Positions 11,869 through 23,050 of a stretch of 64,000 nucleotides of DNA are shown piece by piece (position 1 is the first letter of the stretch; the number at the start of each line of letters is the position of its first letter). The stretch spans positions 29,452,591-29,516,590 of the forward strand of contig CM033393.1 of NCBI GenBank assembly GCA_019426215.1, written 5' to 3'. The position numbers and the translations under genes were made by a program. Source of the DNA: Buddleja alternifolia (lineage: Eukaryota; Streptophyta; Magnoliopsida; Lamiales; Scrophulariaceae). The notes beneath the pieces were generated by a model. That model searched no databases. It was given only the letters and a program-made list of their open reading frames with translations, and was not told the DNA's origin.

Positions 11869-12848
11869 ATGTTCGCAAGTTTCCTATCTCAAATGGAACC
11901 AAAGAAAGTGGATGAAGCGCTCAGTGATTCAAGTTGGGTAGAAGCGATGCAAGAAGAGCTTAACCAATTTGAGAGAAGCAAAGTTTGGACGCTAGTACTA
12001 AGACCAACTCACCAAGGAGTTATTGGAACTAGATGGGTTTTTAGGAACAAGATGAATGAAGATGGCATTGTTATAAGAAACAAAGCCAGATTAGTCGCTC
12101 AGGGTTATTGTCAAGAAGAAGGTATTGATTTGATGAAACGTATGCCCCAGTAGCCCGTCTTGAAGCGATTAGAATGTTCCTAGCATTTGCCGCATTTAAC
12201 AAGTTCACAGTATACCAAATGGATGTGAAGAGTGCATTCCTGAATGGTAAACTCCAAGAAGAAGTCTATGTGGAGCAACCTCTAAGATTCATCAACAACC
12301 ATGGCAAAAGTATGGTCTACAAATTGGATAAGGCACTCTATGGCCTTAAACAAGCACTAAGAGCATGGTATGACACTCTCTCTATCTTCCTTATAGGTAA
12401 AGGCTTTTCAAAAGGCAGCGTTGATACAACGTTATTTAAAATTACCCATAATGAAGATATTCTCTTAGTCCAAATCTATGTTGATGATATTATATTTGGT
12501 TCCACTAATAAGCGATTGTGTGAGAAATTTTCAAAAATAATGCAAGATCAATTTGAAATGAGCATGATGGGTGAATTAACTTTCTTCTTAGGATTACAAG
12601 TTAAACAACTTCCTAATGGTATATTTATAAACCAAGCTAAATACACACGTGATATGATTAAGAAATTTGGTATGGAAAATGCATCATCTTCAAAAATTCC
12701 AATGAGTCAAACGCTTAAGTTAGATAAAGATGAAAGTGGAAAGAAAATTGATATCACTAACTATAGAGGTATCATTGGATCACTTCTTTATCTTACCGCT
12801 AGTAGACTCGATATTATGTTTTCGGTATGCATGTGTGCACGCTTTTAA
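11869..12848 (+). pseudogene. SIRE-like reverse transcriptase
   Basis: Copia-type reverse transcriptase. The N-terminal part reads WVEAMQEELNQFERSKVW and GTRWVFRNKMNEDG. A frameshift at about 12133 follows EEGID, and the frame resumes by 12174. Then come QMDVKSAFLNG, LYGLKQALRAWYD and the catalytic YVDD motif at about 12478-12490, followed by FFLGLQVKQLPNG. The frame ends in a TAA at 12846 after CARF, where copia elements usually continue with Q, so CAA-to-TAA is likely. The enzyme would copy the RNA to DNA in the particle. The active-site residues are present; the gene is disabled by the frameshift and stop. Confidence 0.9.
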
Positions 12849-13424
12849 GCTGATCCAAGAGAATCACACTTAAATGCTAACAAGAGAATCCTTAAATGCC
12901 TAAAAGGCACACAAAATGTGGGATTATGGTATCCAAGGGACTCTCCTTTTGAACTAATTGGTTATTCAGATGCAGATTTTGCAAGATGCAAAATAGATAG
13001 AAAAACCACTAGTGGTACATGTCAATTTCTAGGTGATAGACTAATTTCGTGGCATAGTAAGAAACAACAATCTATAGCGATGTCTACCGCTGAAGCAGAG
13101 TACGTAGCCGCTGGGAGCTGTTGTGCACAAATCCTTGGGATGAGGCAACAACTTAGAGATTATGGAACAATCCAAGGTCCTACCCCAATCCATTGTGATA
13201 ACCAAAGCGCTTTAGCTATGACCCAAAACCCTGTTCTTCATTCTAAAACTAAACACATTGACATTTGATACCATTTCTTGCGTGACCATGTTCAAAAGAA
13301 GGATATCTCCATGCACTTCATTGGAACTGACAAACAATTGGCAGATATATTCACCAAAGTGCTCAACGAACAACGCTTTCTCACTTTGAGAAGTGAATTA
13401 GGTATGATTGATTTAAACCCTTAA
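12849..13424 (+). pseudogene. SIRE-like RNase H domain
   Basis: Continues in frame after the TAA. It shows the copia RNase H landmarks GYSDADFARCKIDRKTTSG (12960 on), AEAEYVAAGSCCAQ with the catalytic E, and HCDNQSALAM. A TGA at 13266 falls in TKHIDI-stop-YHF, where the family has R, so CGA-to-TGA is likely. The pol reading frame then ends with LGMIDLNP and a TAA at 13422. The domain would remove RNA from the RNA-DNA hybrid. Confidence 0.88.
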
Positions 13425-14293
13425 ATCATAGAGCTTCATATTTTATAGGCATATAATCTAGAGGAATCCACCTTATAATTATGTCTAAACTTAAAAAAAA
13501 TAAAAAAGTTATTAATTTTAGGGGGAACTTTAAAAATTATACTTATCTCAATTCATGAGCGACTGTGATCAAAATTGACTTTGAAAATTTATTCATTGAT
13601 CACTAGCGCTTATCTATTATGCATGACAAAATCAATCTCTAATAAATGAAAAGGTCTTTTATAAATCCAAGCGGTTGATTTTATCTTTAACTTTAAGAAA
13701 TTAAATTTTGTTCTTAAAAAGACTTCAGCGTTAAAAAGATTCCCACCTTAACCCTAAGTAACCTTTTTTTGAAACTCATTCATAGTTTTCCTCGCTGAAA
13801 GTAGCATGTGGATAAGTCCAAAAGATTAGATTTGACAACTGCCCACACGTGCTTATCACATCAAACTGATGGTTAATGATTCTATCTAAAAACTAAGCGG
13901 TTCAGTAACTGCACCAGTCTGAGTATGTGTCAGTGTACTATCAGGCGTGTGTATTTCACGTTGAAAATTTCAAATTTATTCAACGTTTTTGAAAAAGTAA
14001 CTACGGATTTCAAACCATTATATTCCACAGTAGTTACCCATTTTACCGCACTTTTTGACATCCGTCTTTATGAATAAACGGCTCAGATTTGATTTTTGAT
14101 ATTTTCAAAATTAACTTCTAAACACGTGTCATTTATCTACCAGTTGCGGAGTTATTTTTGCCACCTATTTAAATTCTTCACAACCTTTACAGTAAAACTT
14201 TATCACTCCCAAATCTCTCTACTGTAAAAGTTCTCTCTCTAAGGCAAAAAGATTATATTTTCTCTCCTCTACCAAAGCTTTAATCTTTCATCA
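13425..14293 (+). other. pol-env spacer with internal purine tract and possible promoter
   Basis: Non-coding. At 13517-13528 TTTTAGGGGGAAC resembles a polypurine tract, as copia elements without an env-like gene have right after pol. Near 14165 is CTATTTAAATTC, a TATA-like match, followed by a C/T-rich stretch (CTCTCTACTGTAAAAG, CTCTCTCTAAGG, TCTCTCCTCTACC) that leads to the env-like ATG at 14294. Confidence 0.6.
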
Positions 14294-15535
14294 ATGGCAC
14301 CCAAATCATCTAAGTCTGCTGCAGGAAAATCTTCCAAATCAGAGAAACCAGTCACTGTTAACGCCGGCTTTCTTGTTAACTAGGACTATCTCTTCGATAA
14401 CCAGAACTTCCCTCTTCGGACTGTTCTTCCTCTTGTTCAGGAATCTGGTTTAGGCGATATGATAACTGCCGTCTTCAACCTTTTTGAGGAAGAAATCCTC
14501 TTTTTCTTCAAAAACGCAAAAATCTCTGACGACGGAAACTCCATTTCCTGCGTCTTTTCTTTCGCCCGTGAGACCTTCGTTCTCACCCCTTCTGTGATTT
14601 CTTCTTTACTAAATTTGCCAAGTGATGGTGCCGAAGTAGAAAATGTCACTCTTGGTGATGCTACAAAGGTATGGACTTTAATCAAGAAAGATGAAGTTGA
14701 GGCTGCCTACGAACCCAACTTCAAGAAAAATGATATGAAGGGCGAGTATATCATTCTTGCGGACATATGCACCAAGTTGATCAAATGCAGAAAGGGAAGC
14801 TTCGATAAAGTTTCAAATCTCCAGTACAAGATGATGGTAGCCATTCTGACCAAGCTGAAGATAAATTGGTCACTTTATGTGTTCAATCGCTTCAAGCAAG
14901 CAATGGCCAAGTCTGTAAATTCCAAGCCTTACAGGATTGTCTTAAGTAGAATTCTTAGTGCTAGCGGTTACACCAATTCCGCTAGAAAGAAAATACTTGC
15001 ACTAAAGTTTTATGGAAAGAAAATGATTGGCGAGCTGCTAGGCCAAGGAAGCGCGGTGGAGCCGCTAAAGACGAGCGTGAGTGACTTCTTGCAGAAGGAG
15101 TTGTTCGAAGTGACGATGAAGAACAAGCGTCTTCGTCTTCATCATCATCTTCATCGGAAGAAAAAGTGGTGGTTAAGCGACCCAAATGAAAAATCACATT
15201 GAAAGTCGCTGAGCCATCAAAACCAGCGAAGAAGCAGAAGCAGAAGCCGAAGCCCAAGAAGAAACAGAAGTCTCCCTCTCCTTCTCCTAAATCACCCTCT
15301 CACCCTCCAACGTTTATCTTCCATGTAAACGAAGAAGAAGAAGTAGTAGAACAAGAAGTACCGCTAGCACGCAAGCTTACTCCTTCATCCACTCCAATTG
15401 CATCAACAAGCGTTCCAGTCAAGCCAGCGCTTGAAGACTCAGCGAGTGTTCCTCCTCCGTCTTCAGACACTGTTCCTGAATCTTCTCCTGAGCCTAGAGC
15501 CACTACTCTTTCTGAGAAGGCTGCTCGTTTTCAGG

Positions 15536-15617
15536 GTAAGTACTTATGAAAAACAAAGTAGTTTATCCTTTCCTCGTTAGGTTTCCTTTTCTAACGCTGG
15601 GATAAAACCTTTTTCAG
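15536..15617 (+). other. Candidate intron 1 in env-like gene
   Basis: 82 bases with donor CAGG/GTAAGTAC and acceptor CTTTTTCAG. It contains in-frame stops. Removal joins FQ to AKVDVDIQNAL with the split codon G/CC in phase 1. Confidence 0.65.
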
Positions 15618-15803
15618 CCAAAGTTGACGTGGATATTCAAAATGCTCTTAACACTCTTGAGACTTTGAATATACCTATTCATGTTGATTCCCTCACTTCT
15701 TTTCTCGATTTAGATCCTGATGAAGAGTTCCCAGAGCCTGAGGAAACTGTACCAACTGTTGAAACAGATCAAGCGACTAACAAAGTCGATGATAGTCCTC
15801 AGG

Positions 15804-15882
15804 GTAAGCATTGTAGTATCTTATTTTAATTTCTACTTAGTAGAAATTTTGCTTGCTTTTCTCAAACGCTTACATGTATCAG
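15804..15882 (+). other. Candidate intron 2 in env-like gene
   Basis: 79 bases with donor CAGG/GTAAGCAT and acceptor TGTATCAG. It contains in-frame stops. Removal joins SPQ to AQDAPDADAP in phase 1, the same phase as intron 1, leaving a 186-base symmetric exon (15618-15803). Confidence 0.65.
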
Positions 15883-16047
15883 CTCAAGATGCACCGGACG
15901 CTGATGCACCTTCACCTTCACCTTCCGAGATTCCTGTTGAATTCGATGTGGATATGGCAGCAGTTGTCGATTTCGCTAAGGAAGTAGCCCATGTCCTTCC
16001 TGACGTTGACCCATCTCCAGTCAGTAAAGCGACTGAGCATGCTGAGC

Positions 16048-17652
16048 GTGTTGGGAATTATACGAATAAAATGCAGTGGAAAGTAAATTTAATTCCCAAA
16101 GCCCGAATCATCTCTAATCCTCGTGTTTAATTGTGTATAGAAAAATTACCGTTCTCGAGTATGTTGATTTCTGAACGTGATCCTTTTCTCTAATGCCGAA
16201 TTTGCCAACGCCTCTAATTCGTCACACCAGAATCAAAAACGAAAAACTCCTCCTTTCTTCCTTGTCAAAGACGGCTAGAGAGAGAGAGAGAGGTGGGAGA
16301 CTTTTTCTTGGAGAGAAAGTTATGTAAGTTGCCTTGTGTTATTTTTCACCTTGTGATATATTTATATCATTATGAAACAATAACACTAGCATGCAAGAGC
16401 CCTATTTGGGCGTCCATTTGGCCGCCCCTTAGTGGGCTCAGAAGCCTTCGGGCTTTCGTCTTACTTGTTAATTAATTAATCGGATAATTTATTTATCCAA
16501 TAAATAAATTGATAATCCAATTAATTCAATTCCTAATTAATTTATAATTCAATTTCTCCAAGAAATTAATTAACTCATTAATTTAATTAATTAATTTAAT
16601 TATCCAATAATTAATTAATTAATTACGGCATCCAATGCCGTGCATTTCTCTCAAGTCTTTTTCCCATGTTTTTCCTTTTGCACTTCCTTTAAACGCGACT
16701 CTTTAGGTTCGTCTCAAAAGACAATTGGGAGGAATCCAAAGGGGTGTGAGAGACACCTAGCTAGTCTCGTGGCTTACACCGTAACCCAATTGAGAATGAA
16801 TGAATAGGATCATTCCAAACCTTTACGCTGTGAATACCGTACTTGTATAAACCTTTTATTCTTATATCCCAGTTAAGTAAGAGTCATGGTTTAAAATCAA
16901 ACTCATATAACTTGACCATATGCCTAAGCTCATAATAAGTCGAGGTATTTAAATGCTTTGGCCAACGACTTTCATCCTCACTTATTCATGATCGCATAGG
17001 ATATTTTACTCATTCACTTATGAGAGAATAAATTCCATATTGCAAATCAGTTAACAATGCTACTTGCCCATCAAGTCGCACTTCGAGGTCGATTCTACCA
17101 ACAGGTGATTTGAATCTAACTACTCTAATGACAGACTTGATGTCACAAGTACATCTTCAACTCGATTTCTCAGCTCAGAGGTTCACACGTACCTATCACT
17201 ACTTATCAGTTTCATCATTGACTGTCAATGAGTGAATTACCCATGTGATGAACTGATGCGAGCCGTGTTCGAACATATCAGTCCAACTGACACGTCTATG
17301 ATATAAGTTCCCACTACCATTTCCATAGTGTACGACTGACACTTTCTCTGTCGAAACTTACATCATACAAGTCTTTATTCACTATTGATGCCCAATCAAT
17401 ATTTCTTAGACTTGCGAACCCTTTTAGATGTCAAGGGTTAAGCCATTCTAGTGCCTTTCCTCTTATCCCATAGGAGGTAGAAGGTTCGCCTTGTCATCAA
17501 GGACTTTACGTTGTTTATTCACACCTTATAAATCCCTATAAGAAAACAACAATCAACTACCTTATATTAATAGAAAAACCATAGTTTAGTTACAATGTTT
17601 ATGCCCTATAAATCTATCCTCTTTATGGCATTCGAGGGCATATACTCTAACA
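16048..17652 (-). repeat. Solo LTR of the copia-2 family inside the env-like gene
   Basis: A 1605-base reverse-strand copy of the LTR seen at 35628-37233 and 43128-44741. On the plus strand it starts TGTTGGGAATTATACG and ends ATATACTCTAACA. GAGCG occurs at both sides (16043-16047 and 17653-17657), an exact 5-base target duplication. No internal domain remains, so it is a solo LTR left by LTR-LTR recombination. It splits the SIRE env-like frame cleanly. Confidence 0.95.
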
Positions 17653-20471
17653 GAGCGGTCGATAGAAGTGGCCCCTATCCCAATAGAGTCTATTGCCTTT
17701 GTTCCCACTCCAACTGGATCTCCTCCTCGTGTCATAGACTTCTTTCCTCACGGATACAATGCATATGTTGAGTTCTACTATGCCGCTAGAGAGCTTGACA
17801 CCAGGCAGTTAGTCGAAATGGAGATTAATTTTCAAAATACTCTCCACAGGCCTGATCTCTCCAACTCTGACAAGTTTAAATTCTTTGAGCGATTCTCCGA
17901 TCTAGGTCTTTACAATCTTGAGCGACTCCAATCTCGATTTGAGTATATTCGTCGACCAGCGTTCAACATGACTGAATTTGACGAGAAGCGTTTTAACTTC
18001 ACTGGCCATTCTGACGAGTCCTTTTATCCTTTGCTCCAGAATAAATTCGTCATCAAGAATACCCACATGGGTGATTGGTCAAAGAATCCAGACGAAGAAA
18101 TCCTCAACCGAATTGGATACTCCGCTTTCCCAAAAATAGTTCATTCTCCTCAAAACGCTCTATCCCCCAAACCTCTCAGATTGTGGAAAGGAAAAGGACC
18201 AGTAATTGCTGAGCGTCCCAATCCTATCAACTTATGGATAGAAGATGAAGCCCGGGAATACCTTGCAAGATTATGGGCTGAGGACTATGATGAAGAAATT
18301 GAATGCTTTGAGAAATTCCTTGCTGCCAGAAAAGATCAGAAGAAAGCTGACAAACTTGGTAAGCGATGGATGATGGATACAGCCAGATGGGCTGAAGATT
18401 TCGTTCTACACTTCTATACCCTTGAAGAACTCGTGAGATATCCATTTCTTTTTTAATTTGTAATAGAATACAGACACCGAGGGTTTGCTACCTTTTTACT
18501 TCATCAGCGTCAACATATTGCTGGAAATGTTAGCGATTTGCCAAATTACAGGCAATCCATCGAGAGCTACATTCGCCACCAGCTAGCCTTATTCAGTCAA
18601 GGCGGGCGCTATGTGTTTCACCCCAGTCAAGCGTTTGTTCAGCGCATATTTCCAAATTTAAACAAAGAAGCTTCTACCAGTAAACAACCGCTTCTTTTCA
18701 GACAAAGTGAAATTTGTGTCAATGTTGCAAATGAGCACGCTGAGTTTGCTGAACTCCACAGAGACAGAAGAGCAGTGATAGAAAATGCACAAGCGTTGGA
18801 TATCACTTTTAACCACTATTCAGAGATGAGCGACTTCTGAGGATACAATCTTCACCCTGTGCTCTTTTGTGAACAAAACATCCAAATGGCCAAGATGATA
18901 TCGCTGATCAGGCCAGTGGACCAAGAAGCAGCTCAAGCGCTGATGCCATTTATCTTGGACTTCTACAACTCTTATACTTCAGGAGTTGATCTGCCAGAAG
19001 GAGTGCAACTTGCACTAAGTAATGAAGAGTGCAAAGACGCTATATTCTTTATCCCGCAGACAAACCTGATCAGTCCACGGCACGTAATGGAAGCAATTGG
19101 CCCACTCTGGGTCATACCTGTTGAAAGTCCAGCGCCTCAAATTGACGTTGTTGAAATTGAAGAGGAACAAACTCCTGCTGTGGAAGCTGCTCAACCCACT
19201 GACGCTGATATGTAAGACATTGTTCCCAGCGCTCAAGTTGAGGAACAAATTGTTCAAATTGACTCGCAACTCAGACGCTCGACTCAGCGATAGAAGAGGT
19301 TCATGCTGACTTAGCCGCACAGCCTACAGAGCCTATTATTAGAGACAAATCTAAAGGCAAATCTCCAGCAGTCTCAAGCTCTCACGTACCTGAGCATTCA
19401 TCTTCTGATTCATCAAATTCAGACTTTGACAGTGATCCAGACGCTAAAGCTTTCAGAAAAGCAGTTCGACATTCTCTCAGCGATATAAAGGGTTCTTGTT
19501 CTCGATTGGAAGAGCGAAGTACTTCCACGCTCAATCAAGTAGAAACAGTTCTCAAAGCTGATATGCGAAATGCCAACAAGCTTACAATCTCCATGATGAA
19601 CTCGATCACTCCTCTCATCAAAGAGCTTTCAGATGATTTCAACCGATCGCTTGCGCAGAATGCTTCAGCTGATACTGAGCGTCACAATTCCTCCAACCTT
19701 ATCTCTCAGAATATCGCTGAACAAATTGCTCTCTTGATAGATGAAGTCAAGCTTCTCTGAAGGGATATCGCTGACTTAAAGAACTCCTTTGCTGATGCCA
19801 AGAAGGGGGAAGATAAAGAAAAGTCCAAGGCAATATCTAAAACAGATAGTAAACACTGGCGATCAATGTTTGAAGAAATAGTGAGCATAAAGAAGATGCC
19901 AACTAAAAAGAGAAAGCCAAGATATTATCTAGGAAGGTACTTGCTACCAGACTTGGACGTTGACTTTTGGGAAAGTATGGGATTTCATCCTTATGCCAGA
20001 CCGCTTAGACGATCTATCAAATGGAAACCATCCAACGATAGAAGACAAGACATCTATTACGACTTAATTCGTGAACTTGGTATTCCTCCAAGGGAATGGG
20101 TCTATAGGCTGAAAGAACTGAATGAAAGCGCTAGACAGCGAAGGCATGACTATGATGAACTCCAACATACCACCATGATAGATGTTGATCGACTCCTCAT
20201 AGACTTAGCAAATGAGATCTACCAAAAAGAAGAAAGCATAAAGCGACAGAAAAGATGAATGCTTAAAAAAAATTATTTTATTCAATATAAATCATGTATG
20301 CTTATCTTTCTATATGAATGAATGATTTATCGCTGAAACACCTTGTTGAGGCTAAACTAACATTAGCTATCTTTACTAACTTTCCAAATGCTAACTTATA
20401 ATTTTTTTGGGGCTTTTCTTTGAACTCTTAATTTATAAAAGAGTTATAAGAGTTAAAGTCTTGACATCATC

Positions 20472-20485
20472 AAAAAGGGGGAAAT
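20472..20485 (+). promoter_or_regulatory. SIRE-like polypurine tract
   Basis: AAAAAGGGGGAAAT lies directly against the 3' LTR start TGTTAGG. It is the expected primer for plus-strand synthesis. The stretch 20259-20471 before it is AT-rich and non-coding. Confidence 0.88.
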
Positions 20486-21975
20486 TGTTAGGAAATTTCA
20501 TGTTAGATGTTTTGATGATGACAAAATAGGATTTTATGTTAGACTCCAAAATATAATGTAAGTTTATGTTTCATAGATCAATTGTATAAGCGTTTGAAGG
20601 AATGTAATTTTGTTAGGCTTGTAATTTTTATCTTTGTAGATTTTAGACTCAGTATTAGATACCGAATCGCTAATAGAAGTCTAGGTGAGCCTATTAGAGA
20701 TAGAGTTGAAGATCAGCGTCTGAAGTCAGAAGAAGATAAAGATTTATCCTTAGCGTCTGTCAAACGCTAAAGGATTATTTCAGGATTCATGGATCAAGCG
20801 CTCAAAGCACTCTAGCGATCAATATCAGATTCACCTTAAATAAATTCTCAAGTCATGAAGGACTTAAATGCAATCATCCAACGTACATTTATTTCCAACG
20901 GGAAATAAATTCAAATGCATTAAATGCCTGATAAGAGCATTAAATATGATAAGCCAATTTGACTTATGGACAAGCCACCTGTTGACTAGGCTGCCAGAAA
21001 TTCAGAGTTTATAGTTGCTCCGGTCCAATCGGAACCAGCAGGAATTCAGGAATGTCAGAGAAAAGGTATAATCACGCGCCGCGTGAAAGGCACACTCTCA
21101 CATGTGTCCAACGGACAGATCCCAAGAATTTCCTATAAATACCTTACTTCCAGCAAACCCTAAGAGACACAGAGAGATATATACGTACATGCACAAGAAA
21201 AATTTGCCGAGGAAAAAGCTTAGAAACTCCATAGCCCAAATCTTTCAAGCTTTTTACATACATTCATACAGTCAAAAATATCTCAAACATCTTCCAAAAA
21301 AGAAACCTAAACTCTTAGTGAAATATTCCAAGTTGTTTGATCTTTCCAAAAACAAACAAACCCTTGTGATAAAACCCTCAACCTTTCATCTGAGTGAAAG
21401 TTGTTGAAACAGGAAGTATTTCTGAGTGAGAGAAGCGTGTAGAAGAAGATCTTCATTGGTGCTGACATCTGTGTGATCAAGGAGCCCGAGATCATTTTCA
21501 CCTATTTACTATCTTGTAGAAGATTCTGTGTGATTTTTTTATAATCATCTTAGTAAATTCCCTCCAAGTGAAAAAGGAGAAGAAGGACGTAACTGGGATT
21601 ACATCACCTAGTGAACCTTATATATCTTGTGTCATTTACTTTTATTATTGTCTTGTTTCATATTATTTTATCTATTCTGAAAAAGACAAGTCAATCTACT
21701 AAGCGACTATTTAACCAAAAACAAACGCTAAAGCTTTAAAATCATTTCCACTGTGCTAACCCTGATTAAGCGATCTAAGCGTTACCTTACTTTGGTAAAT
21801 TGCTGAAATCACTAAGTCTAAGTTATCTTTACTGAAGCGTCTGACCCAAGCGCTCAGCTTTCTAAGCGTTCTAATCTTTAAAAGTGATACGAATTTTTGA
21901 AGTCAAAAAAGACTTCAGGGTCTATTCAATCCTCCCTCCCTTCTAGACCCTTTCGTATGCCACTTCGGACCACCA
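20486..21975 (+). repeat. SIRE-like element 3' LTR
   Basis: 1490 bases, same length as the 5' LTR with scattered substitutions. It carries an intact TATA-like CCTATAAATACC near 21132. It is followed by target-duplication bases ACAAA and the remainder of the Harbinger intron. Confidence 0.93.
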
Positions 21976-22005
21976 ACAAATTTGCCTACAATGCCATCTG
22001 TATAG

Positions 22006-22808
22006 GGTTGTTTAGGCGTATTGGATGGAACATACATTAATGTGAAGGTGGCACTATCCGACAAGCCTCGTTATCGCAATCGTAAAGGAGGTGTAAGTGT
22101 TAACGTCCTGGGAGTTGTGGATCGTAATATGAACTTCATATACATGTTTCCTGGTTAGGAGGGGTCTTCCGCTGATGGTAGGGTCCTCCGTGATGCTATA
22201 AGTAAGCCTATTGGACTTAAGGTGCCTACTAGTAAGCCATGTTTAGTGATTCATTTGACCAATTTTCTCATTGTTAGTCTTCTATTATTTGAATTCACTT
22301 TGAAAGTATGTTTTATCTAAAAAGAAACTGTCCATTTAACACAGGGCAATACTATTTGGCCGACAATGGTTACATGAATTGTCCGGAGTCTCTAGCTTCG
22401 TTTTGAGGCGTTAGGTATCATTTGGATGATTGGGTTGAGGGTAGTCTAGCACCTCAAAACAGCAAGGAATTATACAACCTGAGACATACTAAGGCTCGAA
22501 ATGTGATTGAACGTACTTAGGGTATCATGAAGGAACGATGGGCAATTCTAAGGAGTATGGCCCTCTATCCCATAAGAACCCAGAATCGAATGATCCTAGC
22601 ATGTGCACTGTTGCACAACTTCATACGTGGGGAGTTGGAAGTTGACCCATTGGAGTCAATAGTTCCAAACCTCCATCAAGAAAATTATAGCGATGATAAG
22701 CCGGCCGGTCTTGGATTTGTAGAAACAATTGATCCATCTAAAAAGTGGGTTGGGTGGCGTGATAACCTTGCGATTGAAATGTTCAATGAATGGACTGGTG
22801 GTCGTTGA
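22006..22808 (+). pseudogene. PIF/Harbinger transposase, DDE half
   Basis: Begins after a CTGTATAG acceptor with GCLGVLDGTYI, which carries the first catalytic D, then RYRNRKGGVSVNVLGV and the region of the second D (GSSADGRVLRDAI). A short intron (about 22230-22343, ending TTTAACACAG) separates the last exon, which reads YLADNGYMNCPESLASF, then HTKARNVIERT with the region of the catalytic E, then GIMKERWAILRSMALYPIR and LHNFIRGELEVDP, ending in EWTGGR. Stops at 22156 (TAG), 22404 (TGA) and 22518 (TAG) fall where the family has W, R and W or F. The transposase is therefore dead, though the catalytic neighbourhoods remain recognisable. Confidence 0.87.
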
Positions 22809-23050
22809 AAAAAAAACTTTTCATTGTAGTTGGTATAATGTCTGGTGTTGTGTGATTGATATTGTGAACTGAACACACATGAACGGTTATGTATGTGAAC
22901 TATGTTTGTTGTGTTGTGATATGTATGCTACATACCTTTGTTTGTATTTATACATATTTTTTATAATGTATTGTTGGTGAGCATGCATGATAATTAGTCA
23001 TATCTGTTTTCTGGTTGCCCATTTAACTTGGTTTTCACAATTGATCACAT

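Larger units (their letters stand above)
14294..20258 (+). pseudogene. SIRE env-like gene, spliced-looking, split by a solo LTR
   Basis: Long coding region after pol. It starts MAPKSSKSAAGKSSKSEK; a stop at 14381 and a frame change near 15196 interrupt it. The first domain (14384-15190; TFVLTPSVISSLLNLPS, LADICTKLIKCRKGSF) resembles plant retrotransposon ORFs called env-like or ATHILA ORF1-like. A lysine/proline-rich part and acidic parts follow, containing two intron-like segments. After the solo LTR (16048-17657) the frame resumes in phase at SIEVAPIPIES and runs to 18453, then with stops at 18838 and 19213, and again 19506-19760 and 19866-20258, ending QEESIKRQKR. The 3' third is rich in coiled-coil-like sequence. 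No signal peptide or membrane span is evident, so the env name is historical and the function unknown. Confidence 0.75.
6369..21975 (+). mobile_element. SIRE-like Ty1-copia retrotransposon with env-like region, 15.6 kb
   Basis: Complete LTR element. Two 1490-base LTRs (6369-7858 and 20486-21975) begin TGTTAGGAAATTTCATG and end GGACCACCA. They are flanked by ACAAG (6364-6368) and ACAAA (21976-21980), a 5-base target duplication with one change. Inside are a tRNA-Met-type primer site, gag with a CCHC knuckle, protease, integrase, reverse transcriptase and RNase H in copia order, a long env-like region, and a purine tract against the 3' LTR. Size, LTR length and an env-like gene after pol fit the SIRE/Maximus lineage. 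Genes are interrupted by several stops and frameshifts. It is inserted in the intron of a Harbinger transposase and itself contains a solo LTR at 16048-17652. Confidence 0.93.

Noticed and set aside
16293..16475. ORF beginning MGDFFLERKLCKLPC that recurs at 36809-36991 and 44297-44479
   Set aside because: It recurs only because these are copies of the same LTR; it is antisense to the LTR, crosses the TATA/CT region and has no recognised domain.
14294..20258. A true viral envelope glycoprotein
   Set aside because: No signal peptide, membrane span or cleavage site seen; env-like is only a positional name in SIRE elements.
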